From positions 1-64,000 of the forward strand of contig NZ_FIZY01000032.1 in the NCBI RefSeq assembly GCF_900060185.1: DNA of 64,000 nt, written 5' to 3'. A program made the position numbers and the translations under genes. Shown here piece by piece: positions 27,928-36,742 of the stretch (position 1 is the stretch's first letter; every line of letters starts with the position of its first letter). Below the pieces are notes generated by a model. The model ran no database searches, was not told the DNA's origin, and worked only from the letters and a program-made list of their open reading frames with translations. The DNA comes from Grimontia marina (GTDB lineage: Bacteria > Pseudomonadota > Gammaproteobacteria > Enterobacterales > Vibrionaceae).

Positions 27928-29820
27928 TTAAACTTCGGTCAGCTCAGCCATGTCGCCTTTATCTTGCAACCAGTGGCGGCGGTCTTCTGCGCGTTTCTTA
28001 CCCAGCAGCATGTCCATCATGCGATCCGTTTCTTCCTGATCGTCAATGGTCAACTGAACCAGACGGCGGGTATTCGGATCCATGGTGGTTTCGCGAAGCT
28101 GCAGTGGGTTCATCTCACCCAGACCTTTAAATCGCTGTACGTCGATTTTGGCGCGCTTTTGGCTCAAACGCTCAAGGATGCCGGCTTTCTCTTCGTCATC
28201 CAGCGCGTAATACACTTCTTTGCCGCAGTCGATACGGTAGAGCGGTGGCATTGCCACATACACGTGACCGGCTTTTACCAGTGCCTGAAAGTGCTTCACG
28301 AACAGCGCACAAAGCAGTGTGGCGATGTGAAGACCATCCGAGTCTGCATCGGCGAGGATACACACCTTGCCGTAACGCAGGCCGCTTAAATCTTCACTGT
28401 CGGGGTCGATACCCAATGCCACAGAAATATCGTGGACTTCCTGAGACGCCAAAACCTGATCGGCTGAAACTTCCCACGTGTTAAGGATCTTACCGCGAAG
28501 CGGCATGATGGCTTGGAATTCACGGTCACGGGCTTGCTTGGCAGAACCACCCGCCGAGTCACCCTCGACGAGGAACAGTTCGGTACGCGCCAGATCCTGC
28601 ATTGAGCAGTCAGTGAGCTTGCCCGGCAGTGCTGGGCCTGACGCCACTTTCTTGCGCACTACCTTCTTCGCCGCGCGCATACGGCGGTGCGCGTTTGCAA
28701 TACACACTTCCGCCAGTTGCTCCGCCAACTGCGGACGCTCGTTCAGCCACAGACTGAAGGCATCTTTGACAACGCCTGAGACGAAAGCAGCACATTGACG
28801 TGATGACAGACGTTCTTTGGTCTGGCCGGCAAACTGCGGATCCTGCATTTTTACAGACAGCACGTAGGCACAGCGATCCCAGATATCATCGGCTGTCAGC
28901 TTCACGCCGCGCGGTAACAGATTGCGGAATTCACAGAACTCACGCATCGCATCCAGAAGCCCCTGACGAAGGCCATTCACGTGCGTACCGCCCTGAGCAG
29001 TTGGGATCAGGTTAACGTAACTTTCAGCAATCAGTTCGCCACCTTCTGGTAACCAGATAACCGCCCAATCGGCCGCTTCATGTGGCGCGTTGAATTCACC
29101 CACAAATGGTTCTGCTGGCAGCAGTTCGTAACCTTTTACGCCTTCTGCCAGATAATCTTTCAAACCACTTTCGTAGCACCACTTAGTGGTCTCATCGGTG
29201 TTCTTGTCGGTGAAGACAATTTCCAGACCAGGGCAAAGCACAGCCTTGGCTTTCAGAATGCTTTTCAGACGGGAAACAGAGAATTTCGGTGAGTCGAAGT
29301 AGCTGGCATCAGGCCAGAAGTGAACGCGTGTGCCTTTTGCACGGCGACCACAGGTGCCCGTCACTGTCAGTTCCTGTACTTTATCGCCATGCTCGAAGGC
29401 GATTTCATACACCTGACCATCACGTTTTACCGAGACTTCGACACGGTTAGACAGGGCGTTTACAACCGAAATCCCCACGCCATGCAAACCTCCGCTGAAC
29501 TGGTAGTTCTTGTTGGAGAATTTACCACCTGCGTGGAGCTTACAAAGGATCAGTTCGACCCCTGAAACACCTTCTTCCGGGTGGATGTCCACTGGCATAC
29601 CACGGCCGTCATCAATCACTTCAAGGGACTGGTCCGCATGAAGGATGACTTCCACTTTACGTGCATGTCCCGCCAATGCCTCATCGACACTGTTGTCGAT
29701 AACTTCTTGACCGAGGTGATTTGGACGGGTCGTGTCTGTATACATGCCGGGACGACGACGCACCGGCTCAAGACCATTGAGAACTTCAATGGATCCCGCG
29801 TTATAAACTTGCTCTGTCAT
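27928..29820 (-). CDS. parE: DNA topoisomerase IV subunit B
   Basis: ParE is the ATPase subunit partnering with ParC. The 630-residue protein has the GHKL ATP site (EVIDNSVDEALAGH with the catalytic Glu, DDGRGMPVD, GGLHGVGISVVNALS), the transducer domain, and the TOPRIM motifs EGDSAGGSAKQARDR and LADADSDGLH. Length equals that of E. coli ParE. It precedes parC and follows yqiA with about 100 bp between, the conserved order. Confidence 0.97.
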   Translation of the reverse strand: MTEQVYNAGSIEVLNGLEPVRRRPGMYTDTTRPNHLGQEVIDNSVDEALAGHARKVEVILHADQSLEVIDDGRGMPVDIHPEEGVSGVELILCKLHAGGKFSNKNYQFSGGLHGVGISVVNALSNRVEVSVKRDGQVYEIAFEHGDKVQELTVTGTCGRRAKGTRVHFWPDASYFDSPKFSVSRLKSILKAKAVLCPGLEIVFTDKNTDETTKWCYESGLKDYLAEGVKGYELLPAEPFVGEFNAPHEAADWAVIWLPEGGELIAESYVNLIPTAQGGTHVNGLRQGLLDAMREFCEFRNLLPRGVKLTADDIWDRCAYVLSVKMQDPQFAGQTKERLSSRQCAAFVSGVVKDAFSLWLNERPQLAEQLAEVCIANAHRRMRAAKKVVRKKVASGPALPGKLTDCSMQDLARTELFLVEGDSAGGSAKQARDREFQAIMPLRGKILNTWEVSADQVLASQEVHDISVALGIDPDSEDLSGLRYGKVCILADADSDGLHIATLLCALFVKHFQALVKAGHVYVAMPPLYRIDCGKEVYYALDDEEKAGILERLSQKRAKIDVQRFKGLGEMNPLQLRETTMDPNTRRLVQLTIDDQEETDRMMDMLLGKKRAEDRRHWLQDKGDMAELTEV

Positions 29821-29917
29821 AGATGAATGGTTTTCTAAATTTTGTCACATGGTCAGTGATGCCGCGCTAGCTTGTCAAATAATGTCACAGCTAACGAGGT
29901 TATTCTGTGAGTTGGGG

Positions 29918-30502
29918 TCACAGTCCCAGGAATTGAATGATTTCAGCGGGGTATCTGTCGAACCCAACAAAGGCGTGATCGCCACCTGCTTCAACGGTTT
30001 GCCTGCATCCCTGGTATTTAGCGACAGCCTCTCGGTAATCAAGCACTTCATCGCCCTCTTGTTGCAGCAGCCAGAGTCTCTCCGGATGGGAAATCGAGGC
30101 CACATCCAAGGCTTTCAGCTCATCCATATGATGAGGTTCAAGCAGGTACTCTTCTCCAGTGTAAGGATTTTGCTGTGGCCCCAAGTAGTATGCCAGTAAG
30201 TCGTAAGGCTTCACGGCTGGATTCACCAGCGCGGCACGACAACCATACTGGGCGTTTAGCCAAGTCGATAAATAACCACCGAGAGAACTACCAACCAAAC
30301 CTATATGATAGCCACCTTTATAGGTTTCGATAATATGTTTGAGTTGGTGTGCGGCTTCGGCAGGGTAACAGGCGAGACGGGGAACTTCCAGCTTTATGTC
30401 TGGGCGCTGCAGTTCGCACCAAGCCCGCATCTGCTCTGCCTTTGCAGAAAGTGGCGAGCTGTTAAAACCATGGATATAGAGTAGCAACGAGGGCATATTC
30501 AA
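29918..30502 (-). CDS. yqiA: YqiA-type alpha/beta-hydrolase esterase
   Basis: The 194-residue protein is a small serine esterase of the YqiA family. The nucleophile Ser is in VGSSLGGY (about Ser 73), the Asp in EGDEVLDY (about 152-159) and the His in GGDHAF (about 177). The oxyanion motif is LYIHGFNSSP at the N terminus. Natural substrate is unknown; E. coli YqiA acts on acyl-CoA and p-nitrophenyl esters. It overlaps cpdA by four bases and lies upstream of parE, as in E. coli. Confidence 0.93.
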   Translation of the reverse strand: MNMPSLLLYIHGFNSSPLSAKAEQMRAWCELQRPDIKLEVPRLACYPAEAAHQLKHIIETYKGGYHIGLVGSSLGGYLSTWLNAQYGCRAALVNPAVKPYDLLAYYLGPQQNPYTGEEYLLEPHHMDELKALDVASISHPERLWLLQQEGDEVLDYREAVAKYQGCRQTVEAGGDHAFVGFDRYPAEIIQFLGL

Positions 30503-31362
30503 TAGCCTGAGGAATTCATATCAGGCTGAAATTCCGTCCCTTTAAGTCGTCCTACATGAGTGATGATAGTGCCGTCCTGATGCAATTCAATCTCACGCCA
30601 ACCAGGGTTAGTACAGTCCAGCGCAAAGTCATCAGAATCCGGTTTGAATTGGATGCAGGTTGAAGGTGCCGCCATCACACGACGACCTTTGTATTCAGTA
30701 TCCAATGCCTGATGAATATGGCCACACACTACCCCTTTAACATTGTTGTGCTTTTCAACCACCGTCCAGAAATCTTCCTGATTGTGAAGTTGGTGTTGGT
30801 CCAGCCATGCACTGCCAGCGGGGAGTGGATGGTGGTGTAGCAGCACCAGTGTATGACGGTCTTTGTTCGTTGATAGTGCGGTAACAAGCAGGGACAGTTG
30901 CTCTTTAGAGAGACGACCGTGCGGTACGCCTTTAACCTGGCTATCTAACACCACCAGTTGCCAATGCTCTCCAACCAACACGCTATCGCAACGTTGCAGC
31001 GAGGATTGCGCCAGAATGGATTGCATTTCCTGTTGGTAGTCATGATTGCCAGGTAGCCAGAAGCAAGGCTCTGACCAGTGAGCAATCCCATCGACAAAAC
31101 GCTGATAGGATTCAGCTGTGTGATCCTGGGAAATATCGCCGGTCGCGATAATGGCATCAAACTCAACATGACTGGCTCGAATCTCGTCGACCACTGCCTG
31201 AAAACTCGCAGACGTATTCACCCCAAGTAGACAACCATAGGGGTCAGCAAAAAGATGGGTGTCTGTAATTTGTAACAACCGGACGGTCTGGCTGTGTTGG
31301 CTAGGTAGATGGCTTATCCGCAACGTCTTGAAAACCCTGATCGTAAATACGCGCTCATGCAC
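30499..31362 (-). CDS. cpdA: 3',5'-cyclic AMP phosphodiesterase
   Basis: CpdA is a metallophosphoesterase that degrades cAMP, tuning the CRP regulon. The 287-residue protein contains all metal-binding blocks: ITDTHLF (about 32-38), GDISQDHT (about 73), GNHD (about 104), LHHHPLP (about 163) and CGHIHQ (about 207). The first 25 residues before VRLLQITDTH are longer than in E. coli, so the start may be later. The gene overlaps yqiA by four bases. Confidence 0.94.
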   Translation of the reverse strand: MHERVFTIRVFKTLRISHLPSQHSQTVRLLQITDTHLFADPYGCLLGVNTSASFQAVVDEIRASHVEFDAIIATGDISQDHTAESYQRFVDGIAHWSEPCFWLPGNHDYQQEMQSILAQSSLQRCDSVLVGEHWQLVVLDSQVKGVPHGRLSKEQLSLLVTALSTNKDRHTLVLLHHHPLPAGSAWLDQHQLHNQEDFWTVVEKHNNVKGVVCGHIHQALDTEYKGRRVMAAPSTCIQFKPDSDDFALDCTNPGWREIELHQDGTIITHVGRLKGTEFQPDMNSSGY

Positions 31363-31368
31363 GTCATA

Positions 31369-31794
31369 CTAATAAATTATATTGTGTTTTGTTATACCGT
31401 TTTGCAGGCAATGCGCTAACCAGTCTGCAAGAAAAGCATTCACCTGATGCTTTTCATTTCTCTGGTGCATACGCGGGTTCGGGTAATCATATCGCGGTTG
31501 GATGCGAGAAATCTGCTGCGTGGTACACACTTCGGCCACACGTGCATCATGATACATACGAACTGTGAGTCTGGGTCGCAAATACTGGGGTACCTCACCA
31601 CGCTGCCAAATATCGAGCAAGGTGGTGTAACGCGTCGACTCTACGATATCCATCTGGAACTCATGTCCCTGGATTTCGTACACGCAGGAAACCCCCACGT
31701 TGTCATCACGCGGCATCAGTCTTAGCAATTTAGCGTAATTAGTCTCGTACATGCGCATCAGCGCATTCAGGTCGACCTTGTATTGCCTCAACAT
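31369..31794 (-). CDS. yqiB: DUF1249 (YqiB family) protein
   Basis: YqiB has unknown function and always sits between nudF and cpdA. I start it at 31794 (MLRQYKVDLNALMRMYETNY), giving 141 residues and matching the E. coli start. The open frame continues to a GTG at 31857 inside nudF, but those 21 extra residues have no counterpart in E. coli YqiB and no ribosome binding site. Conserved segments visible: DIVESTRYTTLLDIWQ, VRMYHDARVAEVC and ARYDYPN-like RYDYPNPRMHQRNEKHQVN. It is six bases from cpdA. Confidence 0.9.
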   Translation of the reverse strand: MLRQYKVDLNALMRMYETNYAKLLRLMPRDDNVGVSCVYEIQGHEFQMDIVESTRYTTLLDIWQRGEVPQYLRPRLTVRMYHDARVAEVCTTQQISRIQPRYDYPNPRMHQRNEKHQVNAFLADWLAHCLQNGITKHNIIY

Positions 31795-31819
31795 ACCTTT
31801 ATTCTCAATCGCTACTTCA

Positions 31820-32455
31820 TCAACCAATGGAAGTCGACTCGGAGCGGACCCTGTCACGATTCAGTGCCAGCCACTGCAATGCAATAATAGAGGCGGCATT
31901 TTCCACTTTTCCGTCTTCTATCCATTGCATCGCGGTATAAAACGGCACCACGTGTACCAAAATATCTTCACCTTCTTCCGGCAAACCATGAACGCCTTCT
32001 GCCTCTGATGCGTCCACCAGCCCGAGGTACAGATGGATGCGCTCAGAACACCCGCCAGAGCTCGACAGGTAGTTGGTCATCGGCTCAAGCTTACGGACAG
32101 AAAGCCCAGCTTCCTCATCCGCTTCACGCACCGCAACCTCCTCAGGGGATTCATCCTTATCGATGATCCCTGCGACAATCTCAAGCTGCCAGGGAGAATC
32201 GCTTGCCACCATTGCTCCGATACGGATTTGCTCAACCATTACAACCTGGTCAGTGACCGGGTCGTAAGGAAGCATTGCAACGGCGTGGCCGCGCTCGAAA
32301 AGCTCGCGTTCAATGGCATCACTCCAGCCACCGGCAAAAAGTCGATGACGAAAGCGATATTTCACCATCTTAAAGTAACCATTATAGACAACGTCGTTTG
32401 CTTCAATTTTGACGTCGCCTTTCCCAAATTGGGACGGCGCATTTTGCTGTGGCAC
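31820..32455 (-). CDS. nudF: ADP-ribose pyrophosphatase
   Basis: NudF hydrolyses ADP-ribose to AMP and ribose 5-phosphate. The 211-residue protein has a full Nudix box, GIIDKDESPEEVAVREADEEAGL (about 91-113). The start is GTG, preceded by AAAGGGA nine bases upstream. It heads the nudF-yqiB-cpdA-yqiA-parE cluster, divergent from tolC, the same layout as in E. coli. Confidence 0.95.
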   Translation of the reverse strand: MPQQNAPSQFGKGDVKIEANDVVYNGYFKMVKYRFRHRLFAGGWSDAIERELFERGHAVAMLPYDPVTDQVVMVEQIRIGAMVASDSPWQLEIVAGIIDKDESPEEVAVREADEEAGLSVRKLEPMTNYLSSSGGCSERIHLYLGLVDASEAEGVHGLPEEGEDILVHVVPFYTAMQWIEDGKVENAASIIALQWLALNRDRVRSESTSIG

Positions 32456-32711
32456 GGAATATCCCTTTATTCCTGCAAACGGGGAGCAAATGATAAATGG
32501 TCGAAATGTGGGGCTGCAATGTCATACCTGTACTTTTTTGGTATGGATTGCAGAATTATTTGAATATCTTTATTGTCCAGATGGTTTTACAATCAATTTT
32601 TCTCAAGAAACCATCACATTGTCAGTTTCAAGTAAGCATCCATAGTTTACACTAGGCTCGGACACCTATTGGTAATTGACGAGATAACGATAAGTTCAGG
32701 GACTACCTATT

Positions 32712-34031
32712 ATGAAAAAATTGCTCCCCCTTTTTATCGGGGTTGCGCTGGGCACTGCCGCTCCCCTGGCAAGCGCTGACGATTTGATTCAGGTTTACGA
32801 GCAGGCAAAACAAAGCGACCCACAACTTCTACAAGCAGCTGCAACCAAAGACGCTGCCTTTGCTGCCGTCGATACCAACCGCGGCACGCTGCTGCCACAG
32901 ATTAATCTTAATGCAGGCTACAACCTTACCCGCTTCAGCACGAATGGTCCCGGCGTATCTGACACCAACGTTTTATCAGCAGGTGTTGATCTAAGCCAAG
33001 AGCTTTTCGAGCAGAATAGCTGGATTAACCTTGATATCGCCGAAATCACTGCCCGTCAGGCAGATGCTGTTTATGCGGCGGAGCAACAAGGACTGATCCT
33101 TCGTGTTTCCCAGGCTTATTTCAACGTGCTTCGTGCCATTGATGATCTGATTTTCGTCCGCGCAGAAAAAGCGGCGGTTGGTCGCCAATTGGAGCAAACC
33201 AAACAGCGCTTTGAAGTCGGCCTATCTGCGATCACCGACGTGCATGACGCACAAGCGCAGTTTGACTCAGTACTGGCGCAAGAAATTCTTTCAGAAAACC
33301 AGGTTTCCAACAGCTACGAAGAGCTGCGTGAGATAACAGGTACCCGCCACGCTGACCTTTACGTGCTTAACACCAAAACCTTCTCTGCAACCCGCCCAGG
33401 GCAAGCCGCAGATGAGCTGGTGAAACAAGCTGAAGAAGGCAATCTGAGCCTGCTGGCACAGCGTATTTCACGCGACGCAGCAAAAGAGCGTATTAGTCTG
33501 GCTGAGTCAGGTCACCTGCCATCACTAACTCTGAATGCGGGATATGGTTACGCAGACACAGACAACAAAACAACGGGTACTAGTGGCGACAATAACCAGT
33601 TCACTGCTGGCATTAACCTGAATATGCCGCTTTACACGGGTGGTACTATTAGTGCAGGCGTGAAAGAAGCTCAGTTCAACTATGTTGCCGCGTCTGAACG
33701 CCTTGAAGGCACTTACCGTTCAACGGTGAAAGATGTGCGTGCGTTTTATAACAACATCAATGCCAGCATCGGCGCACTGCGTGCCTATGAGCAAACTGTG
33801 GTTTCACAACGCTCAGCGTTGGAAGCGACAGAAGCTGGCTTTGAAGTCGGTACCCGAACCATCGTTGACGTGCTGGATGCAACCCGTCGTCTGTACGATG
33901 CAAACCGCAATCTGTCAGATGCACGCTACGACTACATCCTAAGCGTACTGCAACTGCGTCAAGCGGTAGGTACTTTGAGCGAGCAAGATCTGGTTGATAT
34001 CAACAATGGTCTTCTGCCACCGAAGAAGTAA
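32712..34031 (+). CDS. tolC: Outer membrane channel TolC
   Basis: TolC is the trimeric outer-membrane duct of tripartite efflux pumps and type I secretion. The 439-residue protein has a cleavable signal (MKKLLPLFIGVALGTAAPLASA, cut near residue 22) followed by two OEP repeats (about 27-215 and 235-425), each with long helices and GYN-type beta strands (LNAGYNL and LNAGYGY). The ends ASIGALRAYEQTV and EVGTRTIVDVLDA are family signatures. A possible promoter is TTGTCA (32618) with CATAGT (32640), low certainty. Confidence 0.96.
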   Translation: MKKLLPLFIGVALGTAAPLASADDLIQVYEQAKQSDPQLLQAAATKDAAFAAVDTNRGTLLPQINLNAGYNLTRFSTNGPGVSDTNVLSAGVDLSQELFEQNSWINLDIAEITARQADAVYAAEQQGLILRVSQAYFNVLRAIDDLIFVRAEKAAVGRQLEQTKQRFEVGLSAITDVHDAQAQFDSVLAQEILSENQVSNSYEELREITGTRHADLYVLNTKTFSATRPGQAADELVKQAEEGNLSLLAQRISRDAAKERISLAESGHLPSLTLNAGYGYADTDNKTTGTSGDNNQFTAGINLNMPLYTGGTISAGVKEAQFNYVAASERLEGTYRSTVKDVRAFYNNINASIGALRAYEQTVVSQRSALEATEAGFEVGTRTIVDVLDATRRLYDANRNLSDARYDYILSVLQLRQAVGTLSEQDLVDINNGLLPPKK

Positions 34032-34045
34032 TTTTCGGTATGCAT

Positions 34046-34073
34046 AAAAAAGGCGCCTTAGGCGCCTTTTTTT
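34046..34073. terminator. Bidirectional terminator (tolC / hldE)
   Basis: AAAAAAGGCGCC / GGCGCCTTTTTTT with a two-base spacer between convergent genes. Confidence 0.88.
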
Positions 34074-34102
34074 GTCTCTATCTCGGTCTGTCACAAAAGC
34101 CA

Positions 34103-35539
34103 TTAGGCCTTGTTGTGACCACCCAGAATTGAGTTAATTATCTCTGTGGTTGAACAGCCATCTTCAAAGTTCAGTACGCGAACTTCACCACCAGCCTCAA
34201 TCACTTCTTTACCGCCTGCGATATCTTCAGGCTTGTAGTCACCACCTTTTACCAGAAGGCTCGGTAGCACTTCACTGATCAGACGTTGTGGTGTTTCCTC
34301 GCCGAATGGCACAACCCAATCCACTGCCCCCAAACCTGCCAATACGGCCATGCGACGATCGGTAGGGTTTACAGGACGACCCGGACCTTTTAGCCCACGT
34401 ACAGATTCATCAGTGTTCACAGCGACAATCAGGCGGTCGCCTAGTTTCGCGGCTTCATTCAGGTAAGCGACGTGTCCTGCGTGCAGAATGTCGAAACAAC
34501 CGTTGGTCATCACCACTTTCTCGCCACGTGATTGCGCCATCTGAACAGCGGCTTTCAGCTGTTCTTCAGTCACAACGCCATAGCCAGAATGATGGCTGCC
34601 ATGCACGGCTTCTGTCAGTTCAATGGTAGACAGAGTGGATGTACCCAGCTTACCAACCACAACCCCCGCCGCTGCATTTGCCAACGCACAAGCATCTTCA
34701 ATTGGCTTGCCTGCAGCCAGAGAAGCCGCCAGTACCGAAATTACGGTATCGCCTGCACCTGTCACGTCGTACACTTCTTTTGCCAATGTTGGCAGGTTCA
34801 GTGGTTCGTGGCCTTTACGCAGTAAGGTCATGCCGTTTTCACTGCGGGTAACCAGCAGAGCTTCGAAATCAAATTTTTCGATAAGCGATAGACCACGCTC
34901 AACAATGTCCTCTTCAGTACGGCAAGTACCTGCTACGGCTTCAAACTCACTCATGTTTGGCGTCAGCAGTGTCGCACCGCGGTAGCGTTCAAAGTCAGCG
35001 CCTTTCGGGTCAACCAGTGTTGCTACACCTGCTCGGCGAGCCAGCTGGATCATTGGCTGAACATTTTCTAATGCGCCTTTGGCGTAATCAGACAGGATCA
35101 TTGCCTTCGCTTTTGGCAACGCCGCTTCGATACGAGCCAAGATCGGCTGAACATCTACATCTTGGAATCCTTCTTCGAAGTCCAAGCGGATTAGCTGTTG
35201 GTTACGGCTCATTACACGCAATTTGGTGATGGTTGGATAATCTGCCAGACCAACAAAATCACATTCCACTTTCAACGAGCTAAGAGTGTTGTTCAACACT
35301 TGCGCCTGCTCATCCTGGCCCACCAAACCAATCAGTTGTGCCTTGCCACCCAGCGCTGCGATATTCATCGCCACGTTGGCAGCACCGCCTGGACGCTCTT
35401 CAGTCTGGTTGATTTTTACAACCGGTACCGGAGCTTCCGGAGAGATACGTCCCGTAGGGCCATACCAATAGCGGTCAAGCATTACGTCTCCAACAACCAG
35501 AACGTCTGCTTGCTGATAATCAGGCAAAGTCAGTTTCAT
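34103..35539 (-). CDS. hldE: Bifunctional heptose kinase/adenylyltransferase HldE
   Basis: HldE makes ADP-heptose for the LPS inner core. I start it at 35539 ([20 protein letters not shown]), where GGAGAAAACA precedes the ATG; the frame extends 24 codons further without a ribosome binding site. The 478 residues comprise a PfkB-type kinase (about 1-320; [15 protein letters not shown] and [17 protein letters not shown]) and a cytidylyltransferase-fold domain (about 345-478; [13 protein letters not shown] with the HxGH motif). The gene is single, divergent from lpxL. Confidence 0.96.
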   Translation of the reverse strand: MKLTLPDYQQADVLVVGDVMLDRYWYGPTGRISPEAPVPVVKINQTEERPGGAANVAMNIAALGGKAQLIGLVGQDEQAQVLNNTLSSLKVECDFVGLADYPTITKLRVMSRNQQLIRLDFEEGFQDVDVQPILARIEAALPKAKAMILSDYAKGALENVQPMIQLARRAGVATLVDPKGADFERYRGATLLTPNMSEFEAVAGTCRTEEDIVERGLSLIEKFDFEALLVTRSENGMTLLRKGHEPLNLPTLAKEVYDVTGAGDTVISVLAASLAAGKPIEDACALANAAAGVVVGKLGTSTLSTIELTEAVHGSHHSGYGVVTEEQLKAAVQMAQSRGEKVVMTNGCFDILHAGHVAYLNEAAKLGDRLIVAVNTDESVRGLKGPGRPVNPTDRRMAVLAGLGAVDWVVPFGEETPQRLISEVLPSLLVKGGDYKPEDIAGGKEVIEAGGEVRVLNFEDGCSTTEIINSILGGHNKA

Positions 35540-35731
35540 TGTTTTCTCCAGGGAAAAAGGAACGTCGGCGATATTACCATAAACACTGCACTGCAACAGC
35601 CATGCGAGCAATAACTCAACCCTTCAATGTCTGCAGTAAGATAGCTTGTTGACGAACTCTGACTATTTCAAAAGTTTCGGTATACAATGACGACCATATT
35701 TTCTCGCTTGATTCAGGAAACACGCATCGCT

Positions 35732-36661
35732 ATGAGCAACCATTCTGACGCTCCGACTTTCCAATGGTCCTTACTACATCCTAAGTATTGGCATACCTGG
35801 ATTGGTGTCGGATTGATGTTCCTGATCAGTTGGATGCCTTATCGCCTGCAACGTTTCCTGGGCCGTAAACTTGGCTTGCTGATCATGAAGTTCTTCAAAA
35901 GCCGTAAGAAGATTGCATCAAGAAATCTTGAGCTTTGTTTTCCTGAGATGACAGGTGGTGAACGCGAGGCATTACTGAAAGAAAACTTCCAACACATGGG
36001 GCTCGCTTTTTTTGAAACCTGTATGGCATGGTTCTGGCCTGCTTGGCGTATCAAGAAACACATGAAGTACGAGGGCTTTGAACAAATCGAGGATTTTAAA
36101 GCGAACAAAGAAGGTGTACTGATCATCGCGGTGCACTCTTTCAACCTTGAGTTGGGGGCACGTGCTTTTGGGGTTCACTCTCCAGGTTATGGTGTTTACC
36201 GACCCAACACCAACCCTGTTTATGATTGGTTTCAATACCGAGGCCGTACTCGCGAAAACAAGTGTATTGATCGTCGCGATGTAAAACAGATGATCAAACG
36301 TCTGCGTCAAGGCGGGCTAGTTTGGTATGCACCAGACCATGACTACGGCCGCCACCGCTACGCATGGGCACCACTGTTTGCGGTAGAAAAAGCCTGTACT
36401 ACGACAGGAACACACTTACTGGCATCTGCCAGTAAGTGTAAGGTTGCTACTTTCACCATCACACGCGACCGCGAAGGTACCGGCTACACCATGAGACTGG
36501 ATCCGCCAATGGATGCTTTCCCATACGATGACGCAGATGCTTCTGCGGTTTATACCAATAAGTTTGTGGAGCGCTCTATCATGCGTGCGCCTGAGCAATA
36601 TATGTGGCTACACCGCAGATTTAAGAGCCGCCCTGAAGGCGAACCCTCGCTATATGACTAA
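35732..36661 (+). CDS. lpxL: Lipid A biosynthesis lauroyl acyltransferase
   Basis: LpxL transfers a secondary acyl chain onto Kdo2-lipid IVA at the inner membrane. The start at 35732 (MSNHSDAPTFQWSLLHPKYW) aligns with E. coli LpxL and gives 309 residues; an ATG at 35687 is in frame. It has one N-terminal helix (about 20-40), the catalytic HX4E motif in HSFNLELGARAFG, and the LpxL hallmarks GVYRPNTNP, WYAPDHDYG and MWLHRRFKSRPEG. It is divergent from hldE, another LPS gene. Confidence 0.93.
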   Translation: MSNHSDAPTFQWSLLHPKYWHTWIGVGLMFLISWMPYRLQRFLGRKLGLLIMKFFKSRKKIASRNLELCFPEMTGGEREALLKENFQHMGLAFFETCMAWFWPAWRIKKHMKYEGFEQIEDFKANKEGVLIIAVHSFNLELGARAFGVHSPGYGVYRPNTNPVYDWFQYRGRTRENKCIDRRDVKQMIKRLRQGGLVWYAPDHDYGRHRYAWAPLFAVEKACTTTGTHLLASASKCKVATFTITRDREGTGYTMRLDPPMDAFPYDDADASAVYTNKFVERSIMRAPEQYMWLHRRFKSRPEGEPSLYD

Positions 36662-36691
36662 GGAATCAAATAGCTTGGTCCTTCGCACAAT

Positions 36692-36735
36692 AAAAAAGCG
36701 GCACCGAATCAGTAGCCGCCTTTTCATTTTCTAGG
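36692..36735. terminator. Bidirectional terminator, repeat copy A
   Basis: AAAAAAGCGGCAC...GTAGCCGCCTTTTC, followed by CTAGGGTCTGTTTT. It lies between convergent lpxL and glnE and belongs to a family of three look-alike terminators in this window (see 50585 and 53205). Confidence 0.75.
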
Positions 36736-36742
36736 GTCTGTT